This document shows, in pieces, positions 42,201 to 53,459 of a stretch of 64,000 nt of DNA; within the stretch, counting starts at the first letter, position 1, and each line of letters begins with the position of its first letter. Under the pieces are notes generated by a model. The model was not told where the DNA came from. It saw only the letters and a program-made list of their open reading frames with translations, and made no database searches. The translations under genes were made by a program, and so were the position numbers. Source of the DNA: Opisthocomus hoazin (lineage: Eukaryota; Chordata; Aves; Opisthocomiformes; Opisthocomidae); the NCBI RefSeq assembly GCF_030867145.1, contig NC_134440.1:5518001-5582000 (forward strand). Reading direction: 5' to 3'.

Positions 42201-45200
42201 CAGACCACTACAGTGTCCACTAGAACCGCCTCTAGAGTGGTCCTTGGAAGCATCAGAGAGATGTTGGAACAAATGACAAACCATCTCAGCTTGGTCGCTA
42301 CTAAAGGTGGGCTTAAGATCTGATTCCTGAGATTAAACTTCCACTCCAAAACCAGCCAAGTTTGGGAACAGGTTGCATTTACCTGATGAAGGGTCTGGAT
42401 ATAGCCAGCACTGTCCGAATGAACCATGAAGGATGCACGATTATCAGTGCTTTGAGGTTTTTACGCAGCCTGTGGAAAAGCCATGGGACACAATGTCAGA
42501 TTCAAAGTACCTTTTCTTACAGTCAGCTGTAACGTGTCAGGGCACTAATAAGCATTACTGGCCTCACGTGGGTGCCTCCAGGAAGAAGCCCTGCCCACAG
42601 CCTTAGGAACCCTATTTAAGCTCAGACCCAGCAGGCTGCAGGAGTACTGCTTTGCTTGGGTGCTGTGTTAGCCTGATCTCTGTGAAGGTGCTTGTGAGGG
42701 AAGGGAGGAGAAGAGGCAATGAAGGTGACCTGGAGTAAGTCAGAAAGCTGTGACAGAGGAAGAAATCACAGAATCTGAGGAGTGAGGAAGGAGGGTTGGC
42801 TGGGAAGGCTGTGAGGAAGGAGTGGAAGAGATGTGGGAAGAGGACTGGGAAGAATAAAGAAGTAACACCAACAGGATTCTCACCTTCTGTCTATCATCTG
42901 ATAGCATTTCTTCAGCCAACCAAGGCCTGGCATCCTCCTCCGGGGTGTTGCTCCGTTTAGGTACACAATCATATAGTCCTCAGCCACCAGCAGCTCCAGA
43001 CTACTGATCACGTATCTGTTAGGTGATGATCAAAAGCAACGGGGACATGAGACTCAAGAAAGGTCCCTTGGGGTTTCTTCAGGTGCCTGTGTATCATCCC
43101 AAAAGGCCTCTAGACCCCTTCTTTGTAATCTTGGAATAGGTTTTGGATTCTCTTCACACCTCTGTAGAATGCCTAAGGGTATTTCTCAGGGATTTCTGGT
43201 GCTTGTTAGCATAGTGCATGCACTGATGGACATCCCTGCGCCATTCTTCTGCCTAGCAGTAGCATCTACTAGCTGTTAAGCATTGTATACATGTGTTGTA
43301 GCCTGGTTGTGAGTCCATCACTGGCATAATTGTCACTGAATGTTTGAATGCTTTGATGTACTGGACTTGGATGCAAATGCTGTGGACAGTGTCTCACCCA
43401 GTGATGCTCACTCCAGTCTGCAGCTGCACACTGGGTACATTTGGCCTCGATTCAAACTTTTTTTCCGGCTGAGTTTCCTGATGCAAAGTGTGCATGGAAG
43501 CTGTTTCCACAGAGCCCGAGCTACCATCCTGGCCCTCCTCTCCCTCCTAGACCTTGACCAGCCACTTACAGGAAGAGATTCTCCATGATGTAGTGGTAAT
43601 CGGCCAGGTTACTGTCTGGAAGATAGCAGGCAGCAAAGACAATGATGGCATTGAGACCTTCTCCATAGTATCCTGGGAAAGAAAGACACAGGCAGCATCA
43701 GTGACTCTTTCCAGGGGGAGGCACAAGAGTTGAAGAAAAAAATAGCAGCGAAGATGCATTGCCGAATTTGGGCCTGGGCTGGTTTTTGTGCCTCTGTTCA
43801 GCTCTAGGTAAGTGTTTGTCTCTCTTACGGACCTCTTTCACAATCAGATTTGCCTCTGATCCTGGTTTTGGCTATAACATGCATGTGGGGTTCAGGGAAG
43901 GAATTTGTTTGTGTCAAAGCATGGAGCTGAGAGCTTTGCCCTCTGTGTCATTGTTTGGCTTTGCTCAGATTTCAGAAATGGTCACTAACTGGGGACGTAC
44001 TGGCCTTTAGCTGTGCCTCCAGAGACAGCTCAGGCAGGGATTAAGAACCTGCAGTTCCTTCATCACTGGCCACGCTGCCCACACCCAGGGCTGAGGGTTG
44101 GGGTATATTCAGCCTTGCTCAGAGCCAGTGTTATCCCTACTTTTGTTTATTAAAACATTGTTACAGTGGCTATGTGTTTTCTAGCATGAGCTGGGTGCTT
44201 TTGTGCTTATCTGCCACGTAACGGTACAAAGCAGATAGCAATTTTTCCCTAAAGACAGTCAAAACAATCTGTAATGACATCCCCTCCAGCTTGACAAGGA
44301 TGGACTGAAAGAAATCCACTAGGCCAGGATCAGGCCTCCCTCTCCCTCACCTCCATGTGTCACCACTCTCATGTAGGGTTTGATCATCTGGAGGTCGATG
44401 CGGTGCTCCTGCTCTCCAATGATGACAGTCCTCCAGAGCCGTCCATTAGTAGCACTCCCGTCTTCTGTCCCACCATCCCCAAAGAGGTCTGCACTGTCCC
44501 CGGGCATGTTCTTGGCTGTGGCTACAGGGGTGTCATCTGGAAGAGGAACAAATATTTCTGCCTTTAATATAACGAACGAAATGGTTCTGCAAGAGCTTTG
44601 ATGTGCAATGAGAGACAGTAACAACCACAGGATGACCTGTTTCATCTGTGACTTTGATCTGTGCAAGTTTATGGTTCTTAATAATCTTGCTCCATTGCCA
44701 AATTATAATAGAAATAAGCTTAACATCTCATGCTGCTTATGGTATCTGCAGTCACAGGTCAGGCACTGGACTTTTTGCTGGATCTTCCTTCCGATCCATC
44801 TCTGCTAGCTGGTGGAGGGTACCACCTGTGCTGGTTGTCTTCTAGCAGAGCTGCTTGTATGAGTCCTTCTTAGCCCAATTCAGTCAAAATCAGCCAGGTT
44901 AGCAAAGACTGTGTTGTTCAAGATTTTGGAACATTCACGTGACAGCTCTACTGGCAGCGCTGAGCAGGCAGCACCTTCCAGCCTGGGGTGGTGGCCCAGC
45001 TGCAGCTGGAAGGGCATGTGTGTCCAAAGCCATATGCCTTATCCTGAATTATGTCTTGACTGGTGTTTGCAAGTCCCTGAACTACTTCTGCCTGCACTAG
45101 CCCCAGAAGGAAGTGCTGAGATAGCAACACTGAGACTCCTGGGCTATAGCTGGGGTCCTGGTGGGGCAGATGTTGTGTGGAAGATGGGCTTTGGTTGTGT

Positions 45201-48200
45201 GTGCTGTGCTTCACTGCTGGGGAAGTTGGTTGTCAGCCGCTGATGGTGAGTGGTGTCGAAAGTGGTTAAAATGAGGTGACCCGCCCCTGCAGATATTCAC
45301 CCCGAATGAGCCTTTTACCTTCCCATTCCAGTTCGTTCCCGTTCCCCAGGAACTCGAGGGAATCTGTCTCATCAGGAGTTTCAATATCATCCACATTAAT
45401 GTCCAGGTCATCTGGTGTGTCCAGGAAGTCATCGGAGAGAATGGAGCCTTCACTCTGGTCCAGGGAAATGTTGATTTCAGGTGCAACAAGTGTCTTCCGT
45501 TTACGATGCGCCCCGTTAAAGTTTAAAGTATTTGGGGGAGCTGGAGTTAAAAGGAAAATAACTGACAGGTTGTCCTCGTCCTGTATCCTTAGTACAAGAC
45601 ATGGTGCTTGCTTTATGCATATATCAGGCTACAATCTTGGAAGCTAAGGGTGATGAATCATAGCTGGGAGGTACTGGACACCAGCAGGTATGGCTGGATA
45701 AAAGTGCCCACACTTCTGAGATACCTATATCCTCCCCCAGCTTCTTATGAAAGATTAGCAAATTCAAATCTCTGCTGGTTTCCTCTCTCACATGGGAATT
45801 TGTGTGGGTACTCCAAGGGAACTGGCTTCCGTCCTAACTGGAAGCTGCTGTTCCCATAAGCTTGTTTTCCTTTGAACTCCTGATAAGGCAGGCTGGTACT
45901 TACAGGACGTATTCTCATCTTCTGTAGGGCTGCCCAGCGACTCCATCCCCGTCTCTTCTGGGAGAGGTCTTCAGGCAAGCCAAGATGCAGAGGTAAAAAG
46001 ACAGCAGATAATAGGTGATGTTTAGGAGAAAGTCACTCCATGGCAGACAGGGGACACAACTGGGGACATCAGGGAAAAACATACAGCCCCACATGTGCTC
46101 TGCCCTTTCTCTTTTGCCTGTGAGCTCAGCCTAAGGTGATTTGCACAAGAGCAACTCAGCAGTTGTGCTTTCTTACTGGAGCACTGTGCAATCCCTAGTA
46201 ACCTCCAAACTCTCTCCTCTCTCTGCGTATACCACACCCCCTCCACCCCAATACACCTCTCATGCTGCCATTCAGCCAAGAGGCTGGAAAATTCAGCCAG
46301 GGACATGGGAACAAATCCTGTCCTCAGAAGAGCCTGGCAACGTCCTCACTCTCTTCATATTTTCCCCATTTTTATCTCCGTCAGAAGCTGGAGAGGCAGT
46401 GCCAAGCTCTAGGGCTCCTCATCAAGGGTTCCAGGGAACATCATCTGCAGTTGGTACTCTGTTGTCTGTATTCCTGTTCCCTGCACAGTGTAGGCAGTGC
46501 TGTGGGCCATCCAGACAGTCTGAATTTGGCTGTGCCTAAGGCCAGTGGGGGATGCTTTCATCCCAGCAGCAGCTGTGCTAGCAGTGGATGCTTATCACAA
46601 GAGTACTTTGCACTCTCTGCCAATGGTTTTGTAAAGCACATCCTGCTTTCTGCCACAGGCCCTGGCTGCAGTAGAGCAGAACTTCATCCAAAACGCCTGC
46701 CACAACCACCTCTGCCGGGAGGCTGCTGCCTCCTTGGTCTATAGAGACTTTGCTCTAAGGCAGTCAGAGTTCAAGGCAAGGATCAAACCTTAGGCACGAT
46801 CCTAGAATTGTTACCCTGTCCTCACCTCAGCCCCTATTTGACAAAAGCTGACAGTGATAGCCAAAGCCTGCTGAGGTTTGGCAGCAGGTTCGTTGTGAGC
46901 TAAGATCTAGGCACCAGCACTCAAACCCGTATTTCGGAGCCAAAGGCTGACCCACCGCTCCCCTCCTGGGGGTCCATGGCAGAGGTCAGGATTTGCAGCT
47001 TCTCATGCTTGGCTTCTGCACTGTCTTGGTATAAATCACCATGCCTCTAGTTGGAGATTGATTTAAAAGTTGGCTTTCCTACTAATGCCAAACCTCATTA
47101 CGTGGCTGTCGCCTTTTGGAAGTTGCTGGAATTGCTCCTGACCCATACTGGGGTAAGTGAAGTCAGAATCTGGCCCCCAGTACTGCAGGGAGGAGCCCTA
47201 GCTGGTGGCTGAGCCGTACACTGCCCACCCTGAGCTGGACACTTTTCCCCTTAATTTGAGCTGGGACTTATGCCTGTCCTCTGGCATTAGCTGGGTTTGA
47301 AGCTTCTTGCACAGCATAACCAAACCCCACCAACCCCATGATAAGGTCGTGATGCTGAAGGTCACTTTAAAAGGGACCTTCTGAGCCATCCTCGTTTCAC
47401 CTGCCCAGTGCTGGAGGCTCCTCCTTAACACGGGAAGAGCTCATGCCTCCAGGTGTAAAATCCTGGCTGCTGGGACAGCCCTGGAGTGAAATGTGGGGAA
47501 AAACCCCAAAGTTTTAAGGCAGTGCTGTAAGAATGTGGATGGGACTGTGCATGGGGCTAATGTCCAGCAGCTGCTGGCCTTATGGTCCAGCGATAGCAAG
47601 GAGAGAGATGATGAGAACCGATACCTCCAAGTCCACAGGAATATATAGCCTAGCTCTGCCCTACAAAGGCTCCTCTTCATGCTGTCATGACACCAGAGCC
47701 ACCAGCCAAATTAAACCCTTTAAATATTTAGATTAAGGGATAATCCTCTCCTAGCTGGTTGTTGTATATTTATGAGAGTTGGAGACCTGATCAAAGGCGC
47801 TTGCTCCTAGCTTGCTTGTGCAGCACCTGGACCCTGTGGGCTGCCACAATATTCCTGAGCAGTCAGAAAGATCCCTCTGCCCCCCTCCAGCTTCTCCTTC
47901 TCCCTTTTGCTTTTGTCTTGAACGGGGCCTGGCTGGTTGTTTATCTGACTGTGAGCTGGCGCCTGGCACAACTTTGTGATACAGCATCAAAAGGAGGGGG
48001 GGATAAAGGCCCAGCTGTACCCGAGTATGTGCTGCAGTCAGGCACTCCGCTCTCTGATGCTAGGATTCATTTAAGAAATGCAATTAAAAAATAAGAGGTG
48101 AAGAAAAGGGCTTTCTTACCTTCCCAAAGGATCCTCAAATCACTACCTCCCAGTCTCCCGTGTAAATCTGCCTTCCCAAAGGCAGCTAGCCCCAGATGCC

Positions 48201-50473
48201 AAATTTTCTGAATGAAGCAGGTTTTCTAAGGGTCGGGTGCCACCATTTTGCTTTCTGCTGATAGCGTGCTGCCCAGTTTCCCTCTGTAAACAACTTCTCT
48301 CGGGCCCCAACCAGCCTGAGCCTTCACCGACCGTGATCCGATGGATGCGCGATGGAGTGAGCATGCTGCTGCATCCGCCCCGCGGCACCGCTACAGCATC
48401 ATTGCAGGACGGCACTTGCACAAACAGCTGAGACAGGCTCGGCAGGAGGCTAAACCTTCAGGGAGCAGCAGGAAGGGGGACCCTTTCCTCTCCGCTTGCT
48501 CAGTGCCTTGGCATTGCACCTTTGGGACCTGCAAGGCAGGAGCTTGCAGATCAGCTTCTCGGGGAGGGATGGGAATGTCGCCTTGCGTCCTAAATGAGCA
48601 GCTGAATTCAGTTTCCCCAGCCCAGATCTTTGTCTAGGATATGGGGGTTTTTTTTCTGTGGCAAGACTGGTTAATCACAGCTAAGCAAAAATAGCTATGC
48701 AGCAAATCATCTGCTAGAGAGCTACTGTCCCACATGCAGCAGCTTCTGCCCTATTATTTTAAAGCTTCTAAGGGGAAGTGTCTTGAAAATTATTAATTTA
48801 TTTTTAATGCCATTTAAACACAGCTAGCGTTCATTCATTTGCCTAGTGACTGTTTGGACTCTATTTCACTTGCATCATTCCTGATTTAATCCCTCTGCAG
48901 CAGTCTATCAGCAGTCTGGGGAGCTTGCTTATAGGGCTAGGGCCTCATCCCTGCCACTGGTGTGCCACCCAGCCATGGTCACATCCCTTTGCCTCTCCCT
49001 GTGCTTCATTTGCTAAGCAGGAGCGATGATGCCTGTGTTGGGTGGTGCTGAGGGCTCTGCAGAAGAAATGCCCCTTGAAGGCTTGGCTGTGGCTGGGGTA
49101 ACTTTGCTTGGCAAGTAAGTTGGTAAGCTTGCATGGCAACATGATGGGGTGTGTTAATGCATAGGTATCAGGTGCTAGACCAGCTCTGTCCCCAGATTTT
49201 CTAGGGAGCCTTGGGTCAATGGCTTTCCTATAGAAATAGGTACCTCATTTTCCTTTCTACTCAATTAAAAGCTTGTCAGCACAGCTCTGGGGGAGCCTTA
49301 GGTTGGCAGAGGTCCATCAGCCCAAATCTCTGCCCAGCTCTGCTCTCAGAGGAAAGAAAAATCCCTCCTAGAAACCCAAGGGCTTGGCTGAGCCCACCTC
49401 TGGTGCCAGCGGAAGGACAAGCCACGTCCTGTGAGCCGGGTGCTGGGCTGGCAGACAGAGGTGCTTAGATTAGCGATGCAGCTGGGCCCGGGGTAAACAG
49501 AGCTAAACTCATCTGCCGATGCCAAGGGAAACAGGAGACCCTTTCTAGCACGGCAGGGGCTGTGCATGCCCACCCGCACAGCACACTGCGCCACTGTCTG
49601 CCAATACAGGGGCTCTGTGGGCTGCCCGGGGGAATTCAGCTGCAGCTGGGACAGGGTGAGACAGCCCTGAAAAACCCCTCAGCAGCTCAGACCCCAGCTG
49701 CCACAAGGCTTGGTGTGGCCATGCTGCGTGTGCCCCAGCGAGCTGCTGCTGGGCCGTGGGCTTTAGTGTGGGACAACGCTGGGATGGAGATGTGGGTGGG
49801 TGCACCCCTTGGGTGGCTGCAGGGCGTTCAGCGCACACTGAGCTTACGGGGAATTTTTGGCAATCTGTGCAGCTAATAAAGTGTCTGTGAAGGTGAAAGG
49901 TGCCACTTCAGCACCTTCTGTCACCCACACATCATTTCTTACAAGGTTTGCAACCGTTCAGATTCTGCATGTCAGTGCCAGCGGTCATTGCATCCCAATC
50001 CACTCTACTTCCCATGGCAAATATCTGGCAAAGCAGCGTTGCTCTGTTTGGGGAGACACTGCTTGATTCAGAGACTGGGAAGCAGTCCATCCATCCATCC
50101 ATCGCTATATGCATCCGTCCATCCATTCATCCAGGCTAATCTCCCTGTCCTCTGCACCTAGTGCCTTACCCTCTGCTTGGCATGGTCACAGAGGGTTGCC
50201 AGAATCCTCCCCCAAATTTTGAAGCATTCAAAGCAGCCTTGCTACAAAAGCTCTGTTCTCTGGCCAGAATTGCCCTGCTGGAGTTAAGACTTCTGCTGCC
50301 TCTGGGGCTGATGGGAGGGACCTGCATGCTCCATGCCCTGCTAGTTTCTTACAGGAAGAAATAAAATTTTCCCTGGCTTTTTTCCATGGAACAAACCTGG
50401 GGAAGTCCTCGTCTTGCCACTCCTCCTTCACGTCCACGTTCTCCATCCGCAAAGTGGCTTCTGTGGTTCCCAT
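39213..50473 (-). CDS. ATCAY: Caytaxin (ATCAY / BNIP-H), complete
   Basis: Caytaxin is a neuronal adaptor of the BNIP2 family. It binds kinesin light chain and glutaminase and helps transport cargo in neurites; loss causes Cayman ataxia in humans. Twelve coding exons on the minus strand (50397-50473, 45904-45968, 45319-45540, 44351-44536, 43570-43672, 42884-43015, 42383-42469, 41794-41892, 41494-41529, 40571-40606, 39783-39815, 39213-39222) join in frame to 1,086 nt: 361 residues and TGA. Human is 371. Landmarks are the N-terminus [20 protein letters not shown], an acidic region, the kinesin-binding motif ELEWED (residues 117-122), the BCH/CRAL-TRIO domain (about 160-325) and the conserved end EDQETSMS. 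The tail between residues 325 and 352 differs from mammals and is spread over three mini-exons. Splicing is GT-AG throughout; two donors are weak (GTTTGT, GTTTGA). Confidence 0.95.
39783..39815 (-). CDS. ATCAY: ATCAY coding exon 11 (33 nt), residues 348-359
   Basis: Acceptor TTCTCTTCCAAGCAG ends at 39816. Encodes [10 protein letters not shown], matching the conserved caytaxin end, then a weak donor GTTTGA at 39782. The preceding phase fits exon 10 or, if exon 10 is skipped, exon 9. Confidence 0.85.
40571..40606 (-). CDS. ATCAY: ATCAY coding exon 10 (36 nt), residues 336-348
   Basis: Acceptor GTGTTTACAG ends at 40607 and donor GTAACT starts at 40570. Encodes [11 protein letters not shown], which I cannot match to the mammalian tail. 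It keeps the phase and may be an alternative cassette exon. Confidence 0.75.
41494..41529 (-). CDS. ATCAY: ATCAY coding exon 9 (36 nt), residues 324-336
   Basis: Acceptor GTTTGTTGCAG ends at 41530 and donor GTAAAA starts at 41493. Encodes [11 protein letters not shown]. Confidence 0.9.
41794..41892 (-). CDS. ATCAY: ATCAY coding exon 8, residues 291-324
   Basis: Acceptor CTCTCTACCAG ends at 41893 and donor GTGAGT starts at 41793. Encodes [20 protein letters not shown] and [12 protein letters not shown], the end of the BCH domain. Confidence 0.95.
42383..42469 (-). CDS. ATCAY: ATCAY coding exon 7, residues 262-291
   Basis: Acceptor CTTTTCCACAG ends at 42470 and donor GTAAAT starts at 42382. 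Encodes [20 protein letters not shown], the most conserved BCH segment. Confidence 0.95.
42690..42862 (-). promoter_or_regulatory. ATCAY: Long pyrimidine-rich intronic tract downstream of ATCAY coding exon 6
   Basis: The plus strand is strongly purine-rich (gaagggaggagaagaggcaa and similar), so the ATCAY transcript carries a C/U-rich tract of about 170 nt starting some 20 nt after the exon 6 donor. Such tracts bind PTB-type splicing factors; that function is inferred. Confidence 0.35.
42884..43015 (-). CDS. ATCAY: ATCAY coding exon 6, residues 218-262
   Basis: Acceptor TAACAG ends at 43016 and donor GTGAGA starts at 42883. Encodes [20 protein letters not shown] and [19 protein letters not shown]. 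Confidence 0.94.
43570..43672 (-). CDS. ATCAY: ATCAY coding exon 5, residues 184-218
   Basis: Acceptor TTTCCCAG ends at 43673 and donor GTAAGT starts at 43569. Encodes [20 protein letters not shown] and [10 protein letters not shown] of the CRAL-TRIO core. Confidence 0.95.
44351..44536 (-). CDS. ATCAY: ATCAY coding exon 4, residues 122-184
   Basis: Acceptor TCTTCCAG ends at 44537 and donor GTGAGG starts at 44350. Encodes [20 protein letters not shown] through [18 protein letters not shown] at the start of the BCH domain. Confidence 0.95.
45319..45540 (-). CDS. ATCAY: ATCAY coding exon 3, residues 48-122
   Basis: Acceptor TTAACTCCAG ends at 45541 and donor GTAAAA starts at 45318. Encodes [20 protein letters not shown], a Ser/Asp-rich acidic stretch and the kinesin light chain motif core NELEWE. 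Confidence 0.95.
45904..45968 (-). CDS. ATCAY: ATCAY coding exon 2, residues 26-48
   Basis: Acceptor GCTTGCCTGAAG ends at 45969 and donor GTAAGT starts at 45903. Encodes [21 protein letters not shown]. Confidence 0.92.
45969..50396 (-). other. ATCAY: ATCAY intron 1 of the coding region
   Basis: This 4.4-kb intron has no recognised gene. The plus-strand frame 47759-48094 (111 codons, hydrophobic) and other frames have no identifiable product or splice support. A segment near 47140-47165 ending cagaatctggccc resembles the tail of the palindromic repeat family seen at 25447. Confidence 0.5.
50086..50133. repeat. CCAT microsatellite, interrupted
   Basis: Tetranucleotide run (tccatccatccatccatc) broken by gctatatg and resumed as ccgtccatccattcatcc. 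It lies in the intron between ATCAY coding exons 1 and 2. Confidence 0.85.
50397..50473 (-). CDS. ATCAY: ATCAY coding exon 1, residues 1-26
   Basis: Reads [25 protein letters not shown] and two bases of Arg26, then the unusual donor GTTTGT at 50396. The exon extends upstream as 5'UTR to an acceptor CTGCCTTCCACCTTCCAG ending at 50527. Confidence 0.94.
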
Positions 50474-50526
50474 CGTGCTCAGAGAGGGTCTGGCTGCACA
50501 GTGGTTCCCTTGAGGAAGGACGCAGG
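50474..50526 (-). other. ATCAY: ATCAY 5'UTR part of the start-codon exon
   Basis: A pyrimidine-rich acceptor ends at 50527; the following 53 nt to the ATG contain no upstream ATG. At least one upstream non-coding exon is therefore expected. Confidence 0.55.
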
Positions 50527-52397
50527 CTGGAAGGTGGAAGGCAGAGAGGTTGGCATTGAGCATCACTACTGGGGAGCATTTAATGTGAAACATTCAGAGC
50601 AGGTATGCTGATACCATGCTCCACAGAGAAGCAGCATGAAAGCTGCTTGTCTTGCAAAAGGAGCGAGGCAAGGACATGGGGTTTTGTGGCTGCTTGACAT
50701 GCTTTGGGCAAGAAAGAGGAGGTGAGGTTGGCCCTGGATGAAAGCAACAGGTATGTATCTGGTCTGGTGTGACCTTAGTTCTTTTCCTTGAGGATCAACA
50801 CTGTCCGGGCTGATGGCCACCCATTTTCCCTTGCTACTTCTCTGCTGATACGAATCTCCACATAAACAAGCACCTCTGCTGAGGGAAATGAAAAGTGGCT
50901 GAAAGGGAAGATGAGAAAAAGCTCCTCCCAGGCTGGTTTCAGGTTGGTTTGGCAGTAGCACCAGTTTCCATTTTGCTGGCCTGGGCAGAAGTTAATGGCT
51001 TTGCTTTTGCAGAGAAATTCCTGACCGCTGCTGCCTGGTCTGTGCTCCATTGCCACGCTTGTCCCTGCACCCAGAGAGAAATGGAGGAGGATGAGGAGGC
51101 CTTCACAGGGATGTTGAATGTCTTTCCACACCCCTGAAGAATTCACATCTCTGCCTTGCTCCCAGGTAAACCAAAGCAGATGCTAAAAAACTGGAGCACC
51201 TCAAATGGAGGCAATGTGGGTGTGCTGTTCCCAGTCTGGGCTTTCTCCTGCACTGGTATGAGCAGGAGAATTTCAAATCCAGCGAGCCTTGTTCTCACCC
51301 ATACTAACACCCCAGCAGCGCGAGGGACCCTTAGGACCATATATATTGTTTGCCTTCACTAGAAGGTTCCTAAGCTGCCAGTCAGCAAAAATCAGACCTT
51401 TGTACCTATTTCCCAGGGACTGCACCTGCAAGTCCTAACAAAGTCTGTCTGAGGGCTCAGGACCACTCCTTGCAGGACCAGCTCTGGTCAGAGAGAGCAG
51501 ACACACTGCTCTCAGCTGGATGCTGCTGCAGCTGAGCTTAGCAGCACCTGAGCCCGAAGGGGACAAGGTCAGGCTTCGTCTTGTATGGAACATATTCAAG
51601 TGAAATCATCCTGTATGTTGGGTGCATGCATTAACTCTTCCACTGCAGAACAGTTTTGAATGTTCTTCCTGAGCTCAACCTTTATACTGTAAATGAACCC
51701 AGGCACTAGCTGGACAGCAACGTAATTTTTTTTTTAAGATGAGGAATGCAGGATCATTTCCCAAGTGGATGGGGCTACTCTGTCCGTCCCCTGGTGTCAG
51801 GGAAATCAGCATCTAGCAGCGTTTGACCCAGTGCTGTAAGTCTTAGAGAGCCAGGGCTTTCTTCTGCTTCCTTTGGGGGCTTGTATTTACAGAGGGTGTC
51901 ACTGGTGATGAGCTGGGGAGAGATAAATCTGTGCGTATCTGCTTTAAAGGAATGAATCTATGTAGAGGCCTGAGTAAATCCGGCATCTGTCTTTATTACG
52001 GGAGCTGGCAGGGATGGGAATCAGAGCAAAGAGCTGGCTGTGAGCGTTCCAGGGCTCCCTCCCTGCCCGATGCCTCTCAGCCTTTCCTCCCAGCACACGC
52101 ATTATGTATTCTGTCCTCATCCCCACACCTGGCTGCATGCGATGTCCATGACATGGTCACACATGTCTCCATTTTTTATTTCTTTACCTGCAGGCAAAGG
52201 AGATACCTTGGGGCTCAGAGAGACCCCACCTTCCCTCCCTCCTCCCACTGCTGTCATCTGCTTTCTGCTAACCCTCAAGGCATCATGGAGGGAGGAGGAG
52301 AAAGGAAAGAGACTGAAGCAAATCCCAGGCTGCTGCCTGATGTTTCTTAACATCAAACATTTCCCAGCAGTATGGAAGCCCAGATGATGCTGTACTC

Positions 52398-52980
52398 ACC
52401 AATGCTTGGGGCTAATGAGGAACAAAGAAGATCCTGCCTGTATCCCAACTAGGCATTCCTCCCGACAGAGGTGGGCTGCTCAGGAGGTCCAGTGCCTGGA
52501 TCCGGATGCAGACGTGTGTGGCTTTCTCAGCGGAGGAGTGGGGGGACGCATCTAGCTCGGCGTTTCTCACAGCAGTCGTTGCTTTGTGATTTGGATTTTG
52601 TTGGGAGGGGTGGAATTGAGGGCAGTCATCTGTATTCTTCCATGGCTGCTGCTTCCTCTGCTGCCTCCCTCCCCTGCAAGGTATTTTATTATTATTTTTT
52701 GCTTGCAGCTGGCTAAGCCTTGGCTCTCTTAAGTCAGCTAATTGCACTGCTTTTGTGCGTGAGGAGGATGGCGGTGGTGGTGGTGACAGGGAGGGGGATG
52801 TTATGGAGGATGGGTGGAGAGAGGAGCTGGAAGCACCCTCCTTTCAGTGTCACCTCTCCTCCAATTGGCTGCGAGGTACCAAATATCTCCCTGCACTCTT
52901 CCTCCGGATGAATGATGCTGCCAGCGGCTGAGCGCACCGGCTCCTTACTGCTTTCAGTGGCAGCGAGGGATGCTCATCAT
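52398..52980 (-). promoter_or_regulatory. ATCAY: Probable ATCAY 5'UTR exon and promoter area
   Basis: On the minus strand a strong donor (CATTG|GTGAGTACA) lies at 52399-52400, and the acceptor of the start-codon exon requires an upstream exon. GC and CpG content rise locally around 52880-52960. I could not fix the first base of the exon or a TATA box. Confidence 0.4.
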
Positions 52981-53446
52981 CCAGCAGGATCTGGTCCTAG
53001 AGGAGGCGTGGCAGCTGGGGTGGGTGGGGAGGGCTCTAATACAGTGCATCATTCACTGATAAAGTAAAAGCTGGCCTCAGCATGTGGTAGGATGCAAGAC
53101 TTCATGGTCTGTCTTGCCTTGCACATGCAAAGCTGATTTGGACCTCAACCTCCGGCACTGGTCTTGCTTCTGGTGCCAGGGGCTGTACAGAGAGACTCGA
53201 CAGACGATCCTCCTTGCACTGGGTGATCAGCTCCTGTGCCTTGCTTCCAGGATGTCTGTAACTGTGTTGGAGCCTGAGACCTTTGCTGGTTCCCTTGCAA
53301 ATCTAACAGTGAATGAAGAAGCACTGATTTTTCACCTTCTCCAGACTTGGGCTCACATCTCTGCCTTCCGGTTCCTGGGCTTCAGCAAACACCTTCCCTC
53401 CAGCTGTGGAAAGAGGCAGGGTTAGTTTGATGATGTCTGCTGTCAA

Positions 53447-53459
53447 CCCCCCCCCCCCC
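53447..53459. repeat. C13 homopolymer
   Basis: Thirteen consecutive C bases upstream of ATCAY. Confidence 0.9.

Noticed and set aside
47759-48094. 111-codon hydrophobic plus-strand frame in an ATCAY intron
   Set aside because: No splice or poly(A) context and no recognised family; compatible with chance.
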